NCBI RefSeq assembly: GCF_000317475.1
Contig: NC_019729.1
Coordinates: 1,502,501 to 1,566,500, forward strand
Direction: 5' to 3'
Length of the DNA stretch: 64,000 bases
DNA from: Oscillatoria nigro-viridis PCC 7112
GTDB taxonomy: Bacteria; Cyanobacteriota; Cyanobacteriia; Cyanobacteriales; Microcoleaceae
In this document: piece after piece, positions 18,472 to 29,650 of the stretch
Position numbering within the stretch: position 1 is the stretch's first letter
Layout of the letters: every line of letters begins with the position of its first letter
Program-made: the position numbers and the translations under genes
The notes under the pieces: generated by a model
The model's input: only the letters and a program-made list of their open reading frames with translations
Database searches by the model: none
Told to the model about the DNA's origin: nothing

Positions 18472-18675
18472 TCAAGCCTGAACAAAACCTAAAATCCTCA
18501 ATATAAATAGCAGCAAACTTTCTAAAAATACCAACGGATGATTCACCAACCAGAAGACTAGAGGGTGAGAATCAATCCAATCTTTGACAGTAGCATTGAT
18601 AGCACTTTGGAGGGCATCTGAAGCGGCACCGCTCATATTTCCCGCCTTGTTAAGGCTATCTTCTAATGAAGCCAT
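18472..18675 (-). CDS. small hydrophobic protein, N-terminal part of a split gene
   Basis: A 67-residue protein: a polar helix (LEDSLNKAGNMSGAASDAL), then 'VKDWIDSHPLVFWLVNHPLV' and a hydrophobic helix 'LESLLLFILRILGFVQA'. It resembles small cyanobacterial membrane proteins that I recall continuing further after this helix. Here a TGA follows at once, and the next 100 codons (18163-18465) stay open in the same frame. The function is unknown. Confidence 0.55.
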   Translation of the reverse strand: MASLEDSLNKAGNMSGAASDALQSAINATVKDWIDSHPLVFWLVNHPLVFLESLLLFILRILGFVQA

Positions 18676-18904
18676 AGCCTTTTCTGTAGCTTGATTTAGC
18701 AGACTTTATATCTCCGAAAAAAAGCGATAAATTCTAAGTAGACTGGGGCTGTTGGTTTAACAAACCCGACGCTGCCTAGGATTTTGTTGCGACAGCTTAG
18801 CTGGTGTATAATTTATGACATATTGGTCAATTTTTCACTTTCCATCCCAAGCTCAAAATATGCTAGGCTAGAATTTTTCCAGAGCTTAAGATACACCATG
18901 ACAT

Positions 18905-19918
18905 ATGTATCAATCATTAGAAGAGTCAGTCATTTCGACTAATCCATCTACGGAACCGTCCTCTCTAATTCTCATTGTGGATGACGATGCCTTGATGCGC
19001 TTGCAACTTCGACTGTATTTACAGAAGGAAAAATACCGAGTGGCGGAAGCTAATGATGGGTTGACAGGGCTAGCAGCTTATGAGGAAGTACATCCAGACC
19101 TGATCCTGCTAGATGCAGTGATGCCTACTATGGATGGCTTTGCTTGTTGTCAAAAATTATCTGAATATCCTGAGAGCGATCGCCCACCTATTTTGATGAT
19201 TACTAGCTTAGAAGACAAAGAATCTGTCGATCGAGCGTTTGCAGCGGGAGCGGCTGACTATATCACTAAGCCGATTCACTGGGCTGTTCTGGGACAGAGA
19301 GTGCGACGGTTGATTCAGCAATTCCACTTGCAACAGCAACAAACCCTACTTTACCAGCAGCTAGAAGCCGCCAATCGACAATTAAAATACCTCGCGTCAA
19401 TTGACGGTTTGACTCAGATTGCCAATCGCCGTCAGTTTGACCAACAGCTAGAGGAAGAGTGGCGACGCATGACTAGAGAGCAAAATCCTTTGTCACTGAT
19501 TTTGTGTGATATCGATTTGTTCAAGCAGTACAACGATACTTACGGACACCAAGCAGGGGATCTATGTTTAAAGAAAGTTGCGGCAGATCTCAATCGCAGT
19601 ATTAATCGAGCTGGAGATTTAGTAGCACGTTATGGAGGTGAAGAATTTGTAGTGATTTTACCGGACACAGAGCTTGAGGGAGCCGTCCAAATCGTCAAGC
19701 AAATGCAGGCTCGCATCCAAGCTTTAGCAATACTCCATAAGAGTTCTCCGCATAATTGCATTACGCTCAGCTTCGGTATTACCAGTTTAATTCCTACCCA
19801 AGAGATCTTGCCAGAAACTTTAATTACTGCTGCCGATGCAGCACTTTATCAAGCCAAATCCCAAGGTCGTAATACTTTTTGTACCAAGATTCATAGAGTT
19901 AATGAATCCACCCGTTAA
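18905..19918 (+). CDS. response regulator with GGDEF diguanylate cyclase output
   Basis: A protein of 337 residues. The receiver domain (about 20-140) has the acidic pair in 'LILIVDDDALMR', the phospho-accepting Asp in 'LILLDAVMPTMDG' and Lys in 'YITKPI'. A short coiled linker leads to a GGDEF domain (about 165-330) with the active-site 'RYGGEEF' and an intact inhibitory RxxD site (RAGD) five residues before it. It probably makes c-di-GMP when phosphorylated. It is followed, 18 bases later, by a hemerythrin-like gene and then a giant hybrid kinase, its likely phosphodonor (inference). Confidence 0.93.
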   Translation: MYQSLEESVISTNPSTEPSSLILIVDDDALMRLQLRLYLQKEKYRVAEANDGLTGLAAYEEVHPDLILLDAVMPTMDGFACCQKLSEYPESDRPPILMITSLEDKESVDRAFAAGAADYITKPIHWAVLGQRVRRLIQQFHLQQQQTLLYQQLEAANRQLKYLASIDGLTQIANRRQFDQQLEEEWRRMTREQNPLSLILCDIDLFKQYNDTYGHQAGDLCLKKVAADLNRSINRAGDLVARYGGEEFVVILPDTELEGAVQIVKQMQARIQALAILHKSSPHNCITLSFGITSLIPTQEILPETLITAADAALYQAKSQGRNTFCTKIHRVNESTR

Positions 19919-19936
19919 ATCATCAGGGTAAACATT

Positions 19937-20341
19937 ATGCCTCTCGTCATTGGGAATGATTCCTTAAGTATTGGTCTTCCAGAAAATTACCGCCAGTATA
20001 AACAATTGATCGATCAACTCAATACCTTAGTGGATGCCATGTTCGCCAACCGTGGAAAGGAAGAAATAAAAGGTATTGTATATTTTTTAGACTTGTATAT
20101 AGCACAAAACTTCTGCTTTGAAGAAAATTTTAGGCAAAGATACAAATGCCCCGTCGCATCTAACAATGCAGCGGTTCCTACCAAATTTATTAAAACACTG
20201 AGTGAAGTTAGACAGGAGCTACAAACCAAAGGATCGAGTCTTTCGTTAGCCATTAAGGTTAATGAACAATTGCTAGATTGGTTCGTGAACCATATTAAAA
20301 AAGTCGAGCGAGAAATCAAGTCCTGCACGAGCAAGCCTTGA
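19937..20341 (+). CDS. hemerythrin-fold-like protein lacking iron ligands
   Basis: A protein of 134 residues with the length and helix plan of bacteriohemerythrin: a 'LSIGLPENYRQYKQLIDQLN' opening, helix 2 'IVYFLDLYIAQNFCFEENF', then 'KFIKTLSEVRQELQTKG' and 'LLDWFVNHIKKVERE'. Most usual di-iron histidines appear changed: the opening H is Y (RQYK), HF..EE is NFCFEE, and the helix-3 H region is NNAAVPTKF. Only the last NH is kept. It is therefore probably a structural or regulatory derivative rather than an O2 carrier. It sits between a GGDEF regulator and a hybrid kinase. Confidence 0.6.
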   Translation: MPLVIGNDSLSIGLPENYRQYKQLIDQLNTLVDAMFANRGKEEIKGIVYFLDLYIAQNFCFEENFRQRYKCPVASNNAAVPTKFIKTLSEVRQELQTKGSSLSLAIKVNEQLLDWFVNHIKKVEREIKSCTSKP

Positions 20342-20473
20342 TTTTAGTCTGAAAGCCTAAATAATCGGTTCTGGGACCTTCAGGGAAACTGTCAGGGAGA
20401 GAACGAGAGTACCTCTACGACGCTTTTTTATCGGAATCAGTTCATATTCAGCAAGTAGCAATTATAGAATTTT

Positions 20474-23400
20474 ATGGGAGAGTCTAGCTCAGTGCGTAAT
20501 AAAAGATGGTTAGGTGCGATCGCCCTTCTCACTGGTGCGGGTGTTCTGGGCAACTATTTCAATTTGTCTCTTTTCTTTGGGGTTGATTTCCTCTTTGGTA
20601 GTATTCCCATACTGATTATTACTTACTACTTCGGCTGGGGCTGGGGAGGCTTGGCTGGTCTAATTGCAGGCAGCTATACTTATATCCTTTGGCATCATCC
20701 ATACGCCACGATTATTTTGGTAATTGAGGCTCTGTTTGTAGGGTTTCTTTGCAAGCGCAAACAGCCAAATATCCTTTTATTCGATGGGATTTACTGGTTC
20801 TTAATTGGAATGCCCCTCGTTGGGATTTTCTACGGTCAAATCATGCACATGGAGGCGAATCAGACCATCCTCGTTATGTGCAAACAAGCAGTCAACGGCA
20901 TTTTTAATGCCTTAGTTGCCAGCTTAATCATTTCGTATGCGCCGATTAATCGGTGGATTAGTCCTTCAAAGCATATCGCCCTTTCTTTAAAACAAACTAT
21001 TTTTCATCTGTTGGTTGCTTTTGTCTTTATTCCAGGAATGATCCTATTAGTTTTTGATGGTAGATACTTTGTTGGTCAAATCCAAACGACGGTGCAAACG
21101 GAGTTACAAACAAACGCAAAAACTATCGCTAGCGCCATATCTCGATGGCATCAGCGATACCTCACAGCTTTGAAACAATTAGCTGAAATATCGCTCATAT
21201 CAGAAGAAGCCACTGCGGCCAATCAAGCGATTAAATCATCCGATCGGCTACAACAAAACATTAGCCTGATCGAGAATTTGTTTCCCGATTTCGACAAAAT
21301 TTATGTGGTCGATTCATCGGGAACAATTGTAGCTACTTCTTCTCCTTTAAATCAAACCAGTCGGCGGTTGATGGAACAAAGTACGGAACATAAATCTCTA
21401 CTTCCCCTGGCTCAAGAGCGGTTGAGACCGTGGATGAATCCTATCCACCAAGATATATTAGTAGACGAACCTCATGTAGGATTGAATGTACCCCTGCAAC
21501 TTCAAGGTAATTTTCTTGGGCTGCTCCACGGTTCATTAGCATTAAGCAAGATCAAAGCTCTCTACATTTTCCAGGAAAACAATCAGCAACTAGGCATTAC
21601 ATTGCTCGATGAAAACAACCGAGTCATTGCCAGCAATCAATCAGACCAAAAGCTTTTGACCGGTGTTCAGGAGTCAAAGGAAGGCAGCACTAGCACCTTA
21701 GAGGGAACCTTGCAGCAGTGGGTTCCTAGCAAGGGCAACAATCCGATGATCCGTTGGAAAAATTCTATGTATATACAGGAATTTATGATTGGCTCCGATC
21801 TGGACTGGAAATTACGCTTACAACTTCCAGCAGTTCCCTATGTAGAAAATTTACAAAATCGCTACAAGGCTGACTTTAGTATTCTACTCGTCATCACAAT
21901 GTTGGCATTTTTGTTTGCAACGCTGGTTAGCGAACGATTGGTCAAGCCATTATCCTATTTAGCTCGTGCGACTACTGACTTACCCAATAAGCTTTCAGAA
22001 GAAACATTTGCATGGAAACATAGCTCTGTTACTGAAATCAATGAGCTTGCTCGCAATTTTCAATTGATGGCGATCGCGCTCAATCAAAAATTTAGGGAGA
22101 TTAAACACGCTAACGCTACATTAGAACAGCGGGTTGAAGAACGAACGCAAAAATTATCCATAATCAATCGCTCTCTGAAAGCTGAAATTAAGAGACGCAA
22201 ACAAGCCGAAACTGAACTACGAACAAGAGAGGCGGCAATACGAGCTTTATATGAAGTCACTGCTACCCAAAATCTCAATTTTGAGCAGCGCATCCAAGCG
22301 TTGATTGACATGGGATGTCAGACGTTTGGGCTTGAATGTGGCATCTTGGCTCGCGTGCAAGATAATCGTTATGAGGTGATGGTGGCGCGATCGCCCGATC
22401 GAGTCTTGAAACCAGGTGATGTCTTTGATATTAACCAAACTTTGTGCTGTGAAACTTTGGACACAGATGAACCCCTAACCATCCAACATACAGGCACCTC
22501 AAAATCGCGTTGCCATCCTGCCGATCTTTCCCTTGGCATGGAAGCTTATATTGGGACACGAGTTTTAGTTGCAGGCCAAGTCTACAGTACCCTCAGCTTT
22601 TCTAGTAAATCTCCCCGTGCACATAGGTTTAAATCTGCCCATGTGGAATTACTGAAACTGATGGCTCAGTGGATTGGTAGTGAAATCGAACGGCATCAAG
22701 CAGAAGCAGCCTTGCAAGCTAGCGAACAACGGTGGGAACTCGCCCTGCGCGGTAGTAACGACGGGGTATGGGATTGGAACGTCAACACCAATGAAGTATT
22801 CTTCTCGGCTCGCTGGAAAGAGATGTTGGGCTATCAGGAGCATGAAATCCCGAATCACTTAGATGAATGGAGTAAGCGAATTCATCCAGATGATATCGGA
22901 TGGGTGATGCAAGCAATTCAAGATCACTTTCAGCGCCAAACTCCCTTTTATATTACAGAACATCGAGTGCTTTGCAAGGATGGGAGCTACAAATGGATTT
23001 TGGCTCGAGGTCAGGCGCTTTCGGATGAAGCGGGCAGAGTTGTCCGTATGACTGGTTCTCAGAGCGATATTACCAACCGCAAAAAGTTAGAGCAGGAAAT
23101 TCAAGCCAGAGAGCAATTATTGAATGCTTTCTTTAAAGGAGCTTCCCTGGCAGGAGTAGGGCTTTGCATTCACGATCGACAGTTTCGATTTTTACAAATC
23201 AATGAGGCACTGGCTGCAATCAATGGTCAGTCCGTGGAGGCTCATTTAGGCAAGACCACCGATGATATTTTGGGGGAACTTGCTCCTGGCATGAATGCAC
23301 TGTTACAAGAGGTTTTAACGACTGCACAACCTTCCATCAACTTGGAAGTGAGTGGAAAGGTAGCAAGCCAAACGAATATCAAGCGCCACTGGTTAGCTTC

Positions 23401-26400
23401 TCACTTCCCCATTTTCAAGGATACAGACCAGCCTGTAGCGGTGGGTTGCATTCTGATTGAAATTAGCTCTCGCAAACGAGCCGAAGCGGAACTGCAACAA
23501 ATGAGTGCGGCGCTAGAAAATGCCGTGGCAGGCATTTCTCGACTCGATACTCAAGGACGCTATATCTTCGTTAACGGCACTTATGCCGCCATCACCGGCT
23601 ATCAGCCGGAGGAAATGCTAGGGATGGACTGGCAAAGAACGGTTCATCCTGAAGATATTGAGAAAATGGTGGCTGCTTATCAGCAGATGTTGAGAGATGG
23701 CAGAGTCGAAGTGGAAGCTAGGGGGATGGGAAAACATGGCTCCAGCTTCTACAAACAACTGGTGATGGTCTCTGCTTACGACGAGCAAAATGTCTTTGTG
23801 GGGCATCACTGCTTCATGAAAGATATTACCGATCGCAAGCAGGCAGAAGAAGCACTACAGCGACAGTTGCAAAAAGCCCTACTGCTGAAGCAAATTACTC
23901 AAGAAATTCGTCAAAGCCTCAATGCTCAGCAGATATTTGAAACGGCGGCTGTTCAAATTGGGCAAGCTTTTGGCGTCAGTCGCTGCTTAATTCGCACATA
24001 CCTCGACAATCCGCAGCCTCAGTTTCCTGTTGTTGCAGAGTATCTAGCACCCGGATCTGCCCCCAGCCGGGAGCATGACATTCTGGCGGTCAGTCCTGCA
24101 TATGCAAAACAGTTGATGGCTGGGGATGAAGCGATCGCCTCGCCGGATGTCTATTGCGAATCATTGCTCACCTGTGCTGAGTCAATTTGTCGCAGCCTCA
24201 ACTTGAAATCCAAATTAGCAATCCGTACCTCTTATCAAGGAGAACCGAATGGTGCCATTTGTCTGCACCAGTGCGATCGCTACCGTGATTGGACTGCCGA
24301 TCGAGTCGAGTTGCTAGAATCAGTGGCGGCTCAAGTAGGAATTGCCTTAGCTCAAGCCAAATTACTAGAGCAAGAAACTCGACAGCGAGAAGAATTAACT
24401 CTGAAAAACTTTGCTTTAGAGCAAACTAGACAGGAAGCAGAAGCAGCGAGCCGAGCCAAAAGTGAGTTTCTGGCGATGATGAGCCATGAAATCCGCACTC
24501 CGATGAATGCGGTTATTGGGATGACGGGATTGCTGCTGGATACAGAACTCAAGGCTCAACAGCGAGACTTTATCGAGACGATTCGCAATAGTGGAGATAC
24601 CCTCCTGAGTATCATCAACGACATCCTCGACTTCTCTAAAATTGAGTCGGGCAAACTAGAGCTAGAAAAGCATCCCTTGAGCTTGAGAGATTGCATAGAA
24701 GGTGCGATCGACCAACTTGCAGTTAAAGCAGATGAGAAGGAGATTGAGTTGGGCTACCTGATCCACCCTCTGACTCCTAATTTCATTTTGGGTGATGTCA
24801 CCCGTCTCCGTCAGATTCTAGTTAACTTGCTCAACAATGCGATTAAGTTTACCGAAACTGGGGAAGTTACCATTTCGGTGCAAGCCTCTGCAGTTGATTC
24901 TGACAAAACGATTTCTGAGCCAGGGAACTTGCCAGAAAGCTTGTATGAAATCCAGTTTGCCATTCAAGACACAGGTATTGGCATTCCAGCCAACCGCCTC
25001 GATCGACTGTTCAAGTCTTTTAGTCAAGTAGATGCTTCGACGACTCGGCAGTATGGCGGGACGGGTTTAGGTCTGGCGATCAGTAAGCGACTGAGTGAAA
25101 TGATGAACGGCATGATGTGGGTTGAGAGTTCCGGCTACGTCGGAGGAACCCCTTCACCAAAATGGCAACCCGCTAAGCCTCATCGAGTCGCAATGGGTTC
25201 CACCTTCTACTTCACGATTGTGGCATCCTCTGTTGCTACTGAGTTATCCGAACCGATGGAAATGTTACCAGAACTATCTGGCAAGCGTTTATTAATCGTG
25301 GATGACCAGCCCACTAACCGACAAATTCTGACCTTGCAAGCAGAGACTTGGGGGATGCAGAGTCTGGCTGCCCCATCGGCTGTGGAAGCGCTCAACTGGC
25401 TTGACAGTGGAGAAACCTTTGATATCGCTATTTTAGATATGCAAATGCCACAAATGGACGGCCTCACACTCGCCTCAGCCATCCACCAGCATCCTAAGTG
25501 CCACCGTTTACCCCTCGTGTTGCTGACTTCAATGGGCTACCCAGAAGCGGGTTCTTCAGCGCTCTCCACCCACTTTGCGGCTTGTTTAAGCAAACCCATC
25601 AAACAATCCCAACTCTATCAAATACTGATCCATGTGCTACAAGCTCAACCGAAAAAAGTTCAACAACAACTTCCTAGATCTGTCGAGGATGATATGAAAC
25701 TGGCCCAGAGACTCCCACTGCGAATTCTTTTAGCAGAAGATCATCTGGTAAATCAAAAGGTGGCACTGCTGCTGTTAGAGCGTTTGGGATACCGGGCCGA
25801 TATTGCTGCCAATGGATTGGAAGTTTTGGAAGCCCTGAATCGCCAGCCTTATGATGTAGTGCTGATGGATGTACAAATGCCAGAGATGGATGGACTAGAA
25901 GCCAGCCGTCGTATTTGCCAGGAGTGGCCGGCTCATACTCGTCCCAGGATTATTGCCATGACGGCAAATGCTATGCAGGGCGATCGCCAGGTTTGTCTTG
26001 ATGCTGGCATGAATGACTATATCAGTAAACCAATTCGAGTAGATGCTCTCATCCAAGCGCTGAGTCAGTGTCCGCCCAATCCGGAACCGCAGCAGGCCCA
26101 AAAGGAGGAATCAGATAGCAACAAGCCAGAAATTGATGTGCCAGCGGTTAACCTCACTGAATTGCAAGCTTTCTGTAGAAGCATCGATCGAGATTCAACC
26201 CAGATTTTGAGCTTGCTGGCGAACTGCTACTTGGAGGAATCTCTAAAGTTGCTAGAATCTATGAAATTAGCGATCGCCCAGGCGGATACTCAAACCCTAA
26301 AGCGAGTGGCTCATACCCTCAAAGGCAGTAGTGCGAACCTAAGCGCCGCTCCTCTGGCCCAGCTTTGTGCCAGGTTAGAAGTTATGAGTACCTCTGGTGA

Positions 26401-26503
26401 ACTAGATCGAGCCTCAACCCTATTGGCTCAAATCGAGGGTGAGTACGATCGTGTCAAGAATACTCTCCAACAAGAACTGCAAAAGAGCGAAACTAATCTG
26501 TGA
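20474..26503 (+). CDS. giant hybrid sensor histidine kinase with two receivers and Hpt
   Basis: A protein of 2009 residues. In order: a multi-helix membrane region (about 10-160), a further helix (about 183-205), an extracytoplasmic sensory region (about 210-460), a membrane helix (466-485), HAMP, a coiled coil, GAF (about 590-735), three PAS/PAC units (about 750-1120), GAF (about 1140-1295), HisKA with '[15 protein letters not shown]' (His about 1338) and HATPase (about 1442-1580; [21 protein letters not shown]). REC1 (Asp in [12 protein letters not shown]), REC2 (Asp in [11 protein letters not shown]) and Hpt (His in [10 protein letters not shown]) complete the chain. It is a complete phosphorelay in one chain, probably feeding the upstream REC-GGDEF protein. 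Confidence 0.93.
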   Translation: MGESSSVRNKRWLGAIALLTGAGVLGNYFNLSLFFGVDFLFGSIPILIITYYFGWGWGGLAGLIAGSYTYILWHHPYATIILVIEALFVGFLCKRKQPNILLFDGIYWFLIGMPLVGIFYGQIMHMEANQTILVMCKQAVNGIFNALVASLIISYAPINRWISPSKHIALSLKQTIFHLLVAFVFIPGMILLVFDGRYFVGQIQTTVQTELQTNAKTIASAISRWHQRYLTALKQLAEISLISEEATAANQAIKSSDRLQQNISLIENLFPDFDKIYVVDSSGTIVATSSPLNQTSRRLMEQSTEHKSLLPLAQERLRPWMNPIHQDILVDEPHVGLNVPLQLQGNFLGLLHGSLALSKIKALYIFQENNQQLGITLLDENNRVIASNQSDQKLLTGVQESKEGSTSTLEGTLQQWVPSKGNNPMIRWKNSMYIQEFMIGSDLDWKLRLQLPAVPYVENLQNRYKADFSILLVITMLAFLFATLVSERLVKPLSYLARATTDLPNKLSEETFAWKHSSVTEINELARNFQLMAIALNQKFREIKHANATLEQRVEERTQKLSIINRSLKAEIKRRKQAETELRTREAAIRALYEVTATQNLNFEQRIQALIDMGCQTFGLECGILARVQDNRYEVMVARSPDRVLKPGDVFDINQTLCCETLDTDEPLTIQHTGTSKSRCHPADLSLGMEAYIGTRVLVAGQVYSTLSFSSKSPRAHRFKSAHVELLKLMAQWIGSEIERHQAEAALQASEQRWELALRGSNDGVWDWNVNTNEVFFSARWKEMLGYQEHEIPNHLDEWSKRIHPDDIGWVMQAIQDHFQRQTPFYITEHRVLCKDGSYKWILARGQALSDEAGRVVRMTGSQSDITNRKKLEQEIQAREQLLNAFFKGASLAGVGLCIHDRQFRFLQINEALAAINGQSVEAHLGKTTDDILGELAPGMNALLQEVLTTAQPSINLEVSGKVASQTNIKRHWLASHFPIFKDTDQPVAVGCILIEISSRKRAEAELQQMSAALENAVAGISRLDTQGRYIFVNGTYAAITGYQPEEMLGMDWQRTVHPEDIEKMVAAYQQMLRDGRVEVEARGMGKHGSSFYKQLVMVSAYDEQNVFVGHHCFMKDITDRKQAEEALQRQLQKALLLKQITQEIRQSLNAQQIFETAAVQIGQAFGVSRCLIRTYLDNPQPQFPVVAEYLAPGSAPSREHDILAVSPAYAKQLMAGDEAIASPDVYCESLLTCAESICRSLNLKSKLAIRTSYQGEPNGAICLHQCDRYRDWTADRVELLESVAAQVGIALAQAKLLEQETRQREELTLKNFALEQTRQEAEAASRAKSEFLAMMSHEIRTPMNAVIGMTGLLLDTELKAQQRDFIETIRNSGDTLLSIINDILDFSKIESGKLELEKHPLSLRDCIEGAIDQLAVKADEKEIELGYLIHPLTPNFILGDVTRLRQILVNLLNNAIKFTETGEVTISVQASAVDSDKTISEPGNLPESLYEIQFAIQDTGIGIPANRLDRLFKSFSQVDASTTRQYGGTGLGLAISKRLSEMMNGMMWVESSGYVGGTPSPKWQPAKPHRVAMGSTFYFTIVASSVATELSEPMEMLPELSGKRLLIVDDQPTNRQILTLQAETWGMQSLAAPSAVEALNWLDSGETFDIAILDMQMPQMDGLTLASAIHQHPKCHRLPLVLLTSMGYPEAGSSALSTHFAACLSKPIKQSQLYQILIHVLQAQPKKVQQQLPRSVEDDMKLAQRLPLRILLAEDHLVNQKVALLLLERLGYRADIAANGLEVLEALNRQPYDVVLMDVQMPEMDGLEASRRICQEWPAHTRPRIIAMTANAMQGDRQVCLDAGMNDYISKPIRVDALIQALSQCPPNPEPQQAQKEESDSNKPEIDVPAVNLTELQAFCRSIDRDSTQILSLLANCYLEESLKLLESMKLAIAQADTQTLKRVAHTLKGSSANLSAAPLAQLCARLEVMSTSGELDRASTLLAQIEGEYDRVKNTLQQELQKSETNL

Positions 26504-26514
26504 AAGTCAATTAA

Positions 26515-26560
26515 TTGACACTCCCCGGCATAAATGCACGGGGATTCTTAAGAAACTACC
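26515..26560. repeat. orphan IS605-type right-end hairpin (PATE-like)
   Basis: The sequence 'ttgacactcc...ggattctt' around a ccccg...cgggg stem is the reverse complement of the right-end hairpin of the tnpB element ending at 50104. No transposase gene adjoins it, so it is a solo end or a palindrome-associated MITE. It lies just after the stop codon of the hybrid kinase and could also act as its 3' hairpin. Confidence 0.65.
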
Positions 26561-27019
26561 AAAGGGTCATTCTTAAGGGCGCTGCCAAGACACCTCTACC
26601 AACTCCGTCAAGGTCAAGCCATTACTCACAAGTTAAGCTAAAAGCACTATTGTCAATGAGTAATTTTACTCATTTTTTACCTGTTGATCCAATTAAAATA
26701 TGACTCCATTTGTTCCTTTATTATTAAAAAAAAATTGTTCTGGACTTCTTTGAGTTCAAGGGAAAGGAGAAATAATTAGCCTGACATGAGGTTTTCGTCG
26801 TCGCTTAACAATCCCTAAATCTTGATTTTTATCGTCGGCAAAATACTTAACTAGGTCAGAAGCTATTCCTTTTTGATAGCCCACAGAAAAATGATACATC
26901 CCCCGATAAATCATTTCTAATGAAACAGGTTCAATTGGCACTCCTAATTCATCTGCAACCGCATTTCCTAAATCTACTAAAATCGCATAAAATAGCCAAG
27001 TACCCCAGATTTGTAGCTT

Positions 27020-27926
27020 AGACCTCTTGCAAAAGTCATTCTGAAAGGTTGAGTTCATAGTTATAGATGCCTGCAATCAGGTTGAAACGTAAACCAAATC
27101 TGCGTCGGCGATTTCGGTAACGTTCCGACAGAATCCGAAAAATTTTCAGCCTCCTATTAACGTGTTCAATAATAATACGTTCGCTTGCCAGAGTACGGTT
27201 TTCCTGCCGTTGAACCTGAGATAAATTAGAGCTTTTGGGCTTTTTAGTAGGTATCTGACTATTGGCATGAAGTTTCCCAATTCCTTGATAACCCTTGTCG
27301 CCTAAAAGCTTAATTTTATTGGCTAGCCTAACTTTACTGCTCTTGAATAGGCGAAAGTCATGCCTTCTGCCTTTACCACGAAGCTCTGCAGATAATTGCT
27401 CCCGTCTTTTGATTGACCACTAGTTGTGACTTCAAGGTGTGATACTTTTTTTTGCCCGAAAACACTTGTCGTTGTTTTTTTTTGGACGCTCGACTGGACT
27501 TTCGGTCACATCGACCACAACCACTTCTAAAACTGAGTCCGGTTGCAGCAGTGCTTTCTTTCCGGGTAAGCTAAACCGACCTGAACGAATCAATGTATCC
27601 TTGCCCGTGCCTCACGATCCAGAACGCAGTGGATTCATTGATGTTCCAGCTTTGAGCAATGTGAAAGTAGGTACGGTACTCTCGCCAATATTGTAATGCC
27701 AGTAGTACCTGATCTTCTAAGCTCAGTTTAGACGGACGACCGGGTTTACGTTTCTTGCGTTTCTGTTGTTCTAGAACTGACACCATTTCTGCAAAAGTTG
27801 TAGACCCAACGCCACAGAATCTCTTGAAGGCTTCTGGCTTTAAGCTTTGCACTTGTTCGTAAGTCATCAGTTTTTCCTCTCGATCACCTCACTATTGCCC
27901 TTATTGGGGACTTTTGCAAGAGGTCT
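27020..27926 (-). mobile_element. IS5-type insertion sequence with 3-bp target duplication CTT
   Basis: The 907-bp element has terminal inverted repeats agacctcttgcaaaagtc (27020-27037) and its complement gacttttgcaagaggtct (27909-27926), perfect over 18 bases. Direct repeats CTT flank it at 27017-27019 and 27927-27929. It is inserted in the IS4 transposase gene after the VIK codons. The length and two-frame transposase are typical of IS5-family/IS1031-like elements. Confidence 0.9.
27036..27867 (-). pseudogene. IS5-family two-frame transposase, disrupted
   Basis: The first frame (27571-27867, 98 residues) has the helix-turn-helix N-terminus (QSLKPEAFKRFCGVGSTTFAEM, then KPGRPSKLSLEDQVLLALQYWREYRT). 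A second frame follows, with 'LEVVVVDVTESPVERPKKKQ' (first catalytic Asp) and KYHTLKSQLV. A further frame has HDFRLFKSSK, 'LLGDKGYQG' (second Asp) and 'ERIIIEHVNRRLKIFRIL' (catalytic Glu), ending at TGA 27036. One break may be the natural programmed frameshift of this family, but the shift after IICRA is probably damage. Confidence 0.8.
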
Positions 27927-29069
27927 CTTGATTACGTTTAACGAACCTGTCCATAAATAGCTGAGATTTAGTAATCTTTTTACTAGGCAAAATGCCTCTT
28001 CAATTCGCCAGCGTCTTTGATATAAATCTGCTACTACATAGGGGGTAATATTTCGGGTTCTTGGACACTTGTTAGATAAGAACGCCAGGAATTTTTCGAG
28101 CGAATTTGTACTAATCTTATAGTCAACGCTGGTGTTTTTTTTGTCCCTGCACCTATCCTAATTATCTGGTCTTTGACATCATAAGTATTGGTTAATACCC
28201 GCTCGACTTGATAAGATGCACCTTTCTTAATCCGAGTAATAAATCCAATTTCTTGCTCGATTAATTTTGACCAAAAAGCGAAGTGATAGAAGCCTATATC
28301 TAATAACAGCAAGGTTTTTGGCTTAACTGTTTTTAGTAAGTCTTCCTCCCAATTAGTATCTGCTTGTTTCGGGTTTTTCCCAAACCAAATTTCTTCGGAA
28401 AGATGAGTTACTAGGTCTATTATTACTCCCATTTTCCCGGATAATTGACCAATTGGAACATCGGATAAACTTTCTAGTTTACGAAATAATGCTTCTAATG
28501 TTGAGCCGTCAGCTATCCAGATATTTTCAAAGTTTTTTAAGGCAAATTGTACACTATCTGGTAATGGTCTCGATTTTCTAGTCAACCATTCCCGACGAAA
28601 ATGAGGCAGTAATTCTTTAAATACTTTTTCAAATAAAACTGCGGGAAAAGTTAAAAATATGAGTGATAATGCTTGTTGACTAATTTCAGACGGCTCACAC
28701 CATAAAAATCCTTCTCTATTTAATAATCTAGTTAATTCTGTTACTCCTGCTACATTTGGCAATAATAAACTTAATATTGCTGCCATCATTAATGGTAGTG
28801 TTAGAATTCTATCTCTTAAATTTAGTTGGCGATAAAAAGTTTTTTGGGCCGCCATTGCTGGAATTAATAAATCTTCCAGGTGATTCGCAATCGCTTCATT
28901 TTCTACTTGGGGACTATTTTTTTTCTTTGCACGATCTCGGTTGATTCGTTTTTTGCTATTCACAACTGGTTTAATTATGGCTCAACTGCTTGTCCGGTAA
29001 AGGTTTCATCCTATTTTACCTTTTTTTGTCTACCCCCTTGACAATTTGCACTTTTTCTTAACTTGTCAC

Positions 29070-29380
29070 AAATGGGATTTATCGTAAAGCGAGATAACCG
29101 AGCTTGGTGCAAAGAGAAAGGAATTAGACTTAGTGGCCCTCCTTTGGGAAGACCACCTGCTCATGTAAGTAATGAACAAAAGAAGCAAGCTACAATTGAT
29201 GAGAAAATTCGCAACACTATTGAGGGAAAGTTTGGACAAGCTAAACGAAGATTTAGTCTGGCTCGCGTGATGACCAAACTTGCTCATACTTCCCAAACTG
29301 CGATTGCTATTACTTTTTTAGTGATGAATCTTTCCACCTGGCTTCGGCGGGTTTTTTGTGCTTTTTTGTGTCTTGAACTC
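29070..29380 (+). pseudogene. C-terminal fragment of an IS5/IS1182-like transposase
   Basis: The fragment encodes 'NRAWCKEKGIRLSGPPLGRP', then 'DEKIRNTIEGKFGQAKRRFS' (with the catalytic Glu region E-G-K-F-G-Q-A-K-R) and 'TSQTAIAITFLVMNLSTWLR'. It begins abruptly at the right end of the IS4-type element and is cut at 29380 by another IS4-type insertion, whose target duplication (cttgaactc) it contains. The remainder continues from 31869. The catalytic N-terminal half is missing. Confidence 0.8.
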
Positions 29381-29650
29381 CTGGGGGGGTAACAACCAGG
29401 CTGAAACAAAGAGGGAGTAAGGATGGAGCCACTGTGTGCTAAAAAAAGATAGGCAGCAAAATTGTTATACGCTGGCCTATCCAAAAAATAATGATACCAA
29501 CATTCTACCGCATTCCTGAGAGACAAAAAACTAACGTTAGCTCAGTTTAAGCTAATTGAAATCTTGTTACCCGTGATACAATCCGAAAAACAAATCAGAT
29601 TAGAACGGCTCTCCCGCGTATTTCCCTCTCTAATTACCAGCTCAGCGTCG

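Larger units (their letters stand above)
26756..28963 (-). pseudogene. IS4-family transposase, frameshifted and split by an insertion
   Basis: The N-terminal part (28034-28963) carries the first Asp (IWIADGSTL) and the second (LLLLDIGFYHF). It ends at a premature stop caused by loss of one C in the run encoding LPP. Shifting frame restores YVVADLYQRRWRIEEAFCLV, with the YREK signature Y(2)R(3)E(6)K, then a leucine-rich stretch to VIK. There the IS5-type element (27020-27926) interrupts the gene. The C-terminal part resumes at KLQIWGTWLFYAILVDLG and runs to 26756. Removing the insertion and one target copy joins 'gtaatcaag' to 'ctacaaatc' exactly in frame. Confidence 0.88.
26626..29069 (-). 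mobile_element. IS4-family element (disrupted), host of an IS5-type insertion
   Basis: The termini are imperfect inverted repeats: left 'acaagttaag..aaaagcac.attgtcaa' (26628-26656), right 'ttgacaatttgcac....cttaacttgt' (29038-29066). The net length without the internal IS5-type insertion is about 1.53 kb, normal for IS4 relatives. It carries one broken transposase gene on the minus strand. I could not find a matching target duplication, so the outer boundaries are accurate only to a few bases. Confidence 0.7.

Noticed and set aside
26515-26703. 62-codon frame just after the hybrid kinase
   Set aside because: It is translated from the orphan IS605 right-end hairpin and the left end of the IS4-type element, so it is not a gene.
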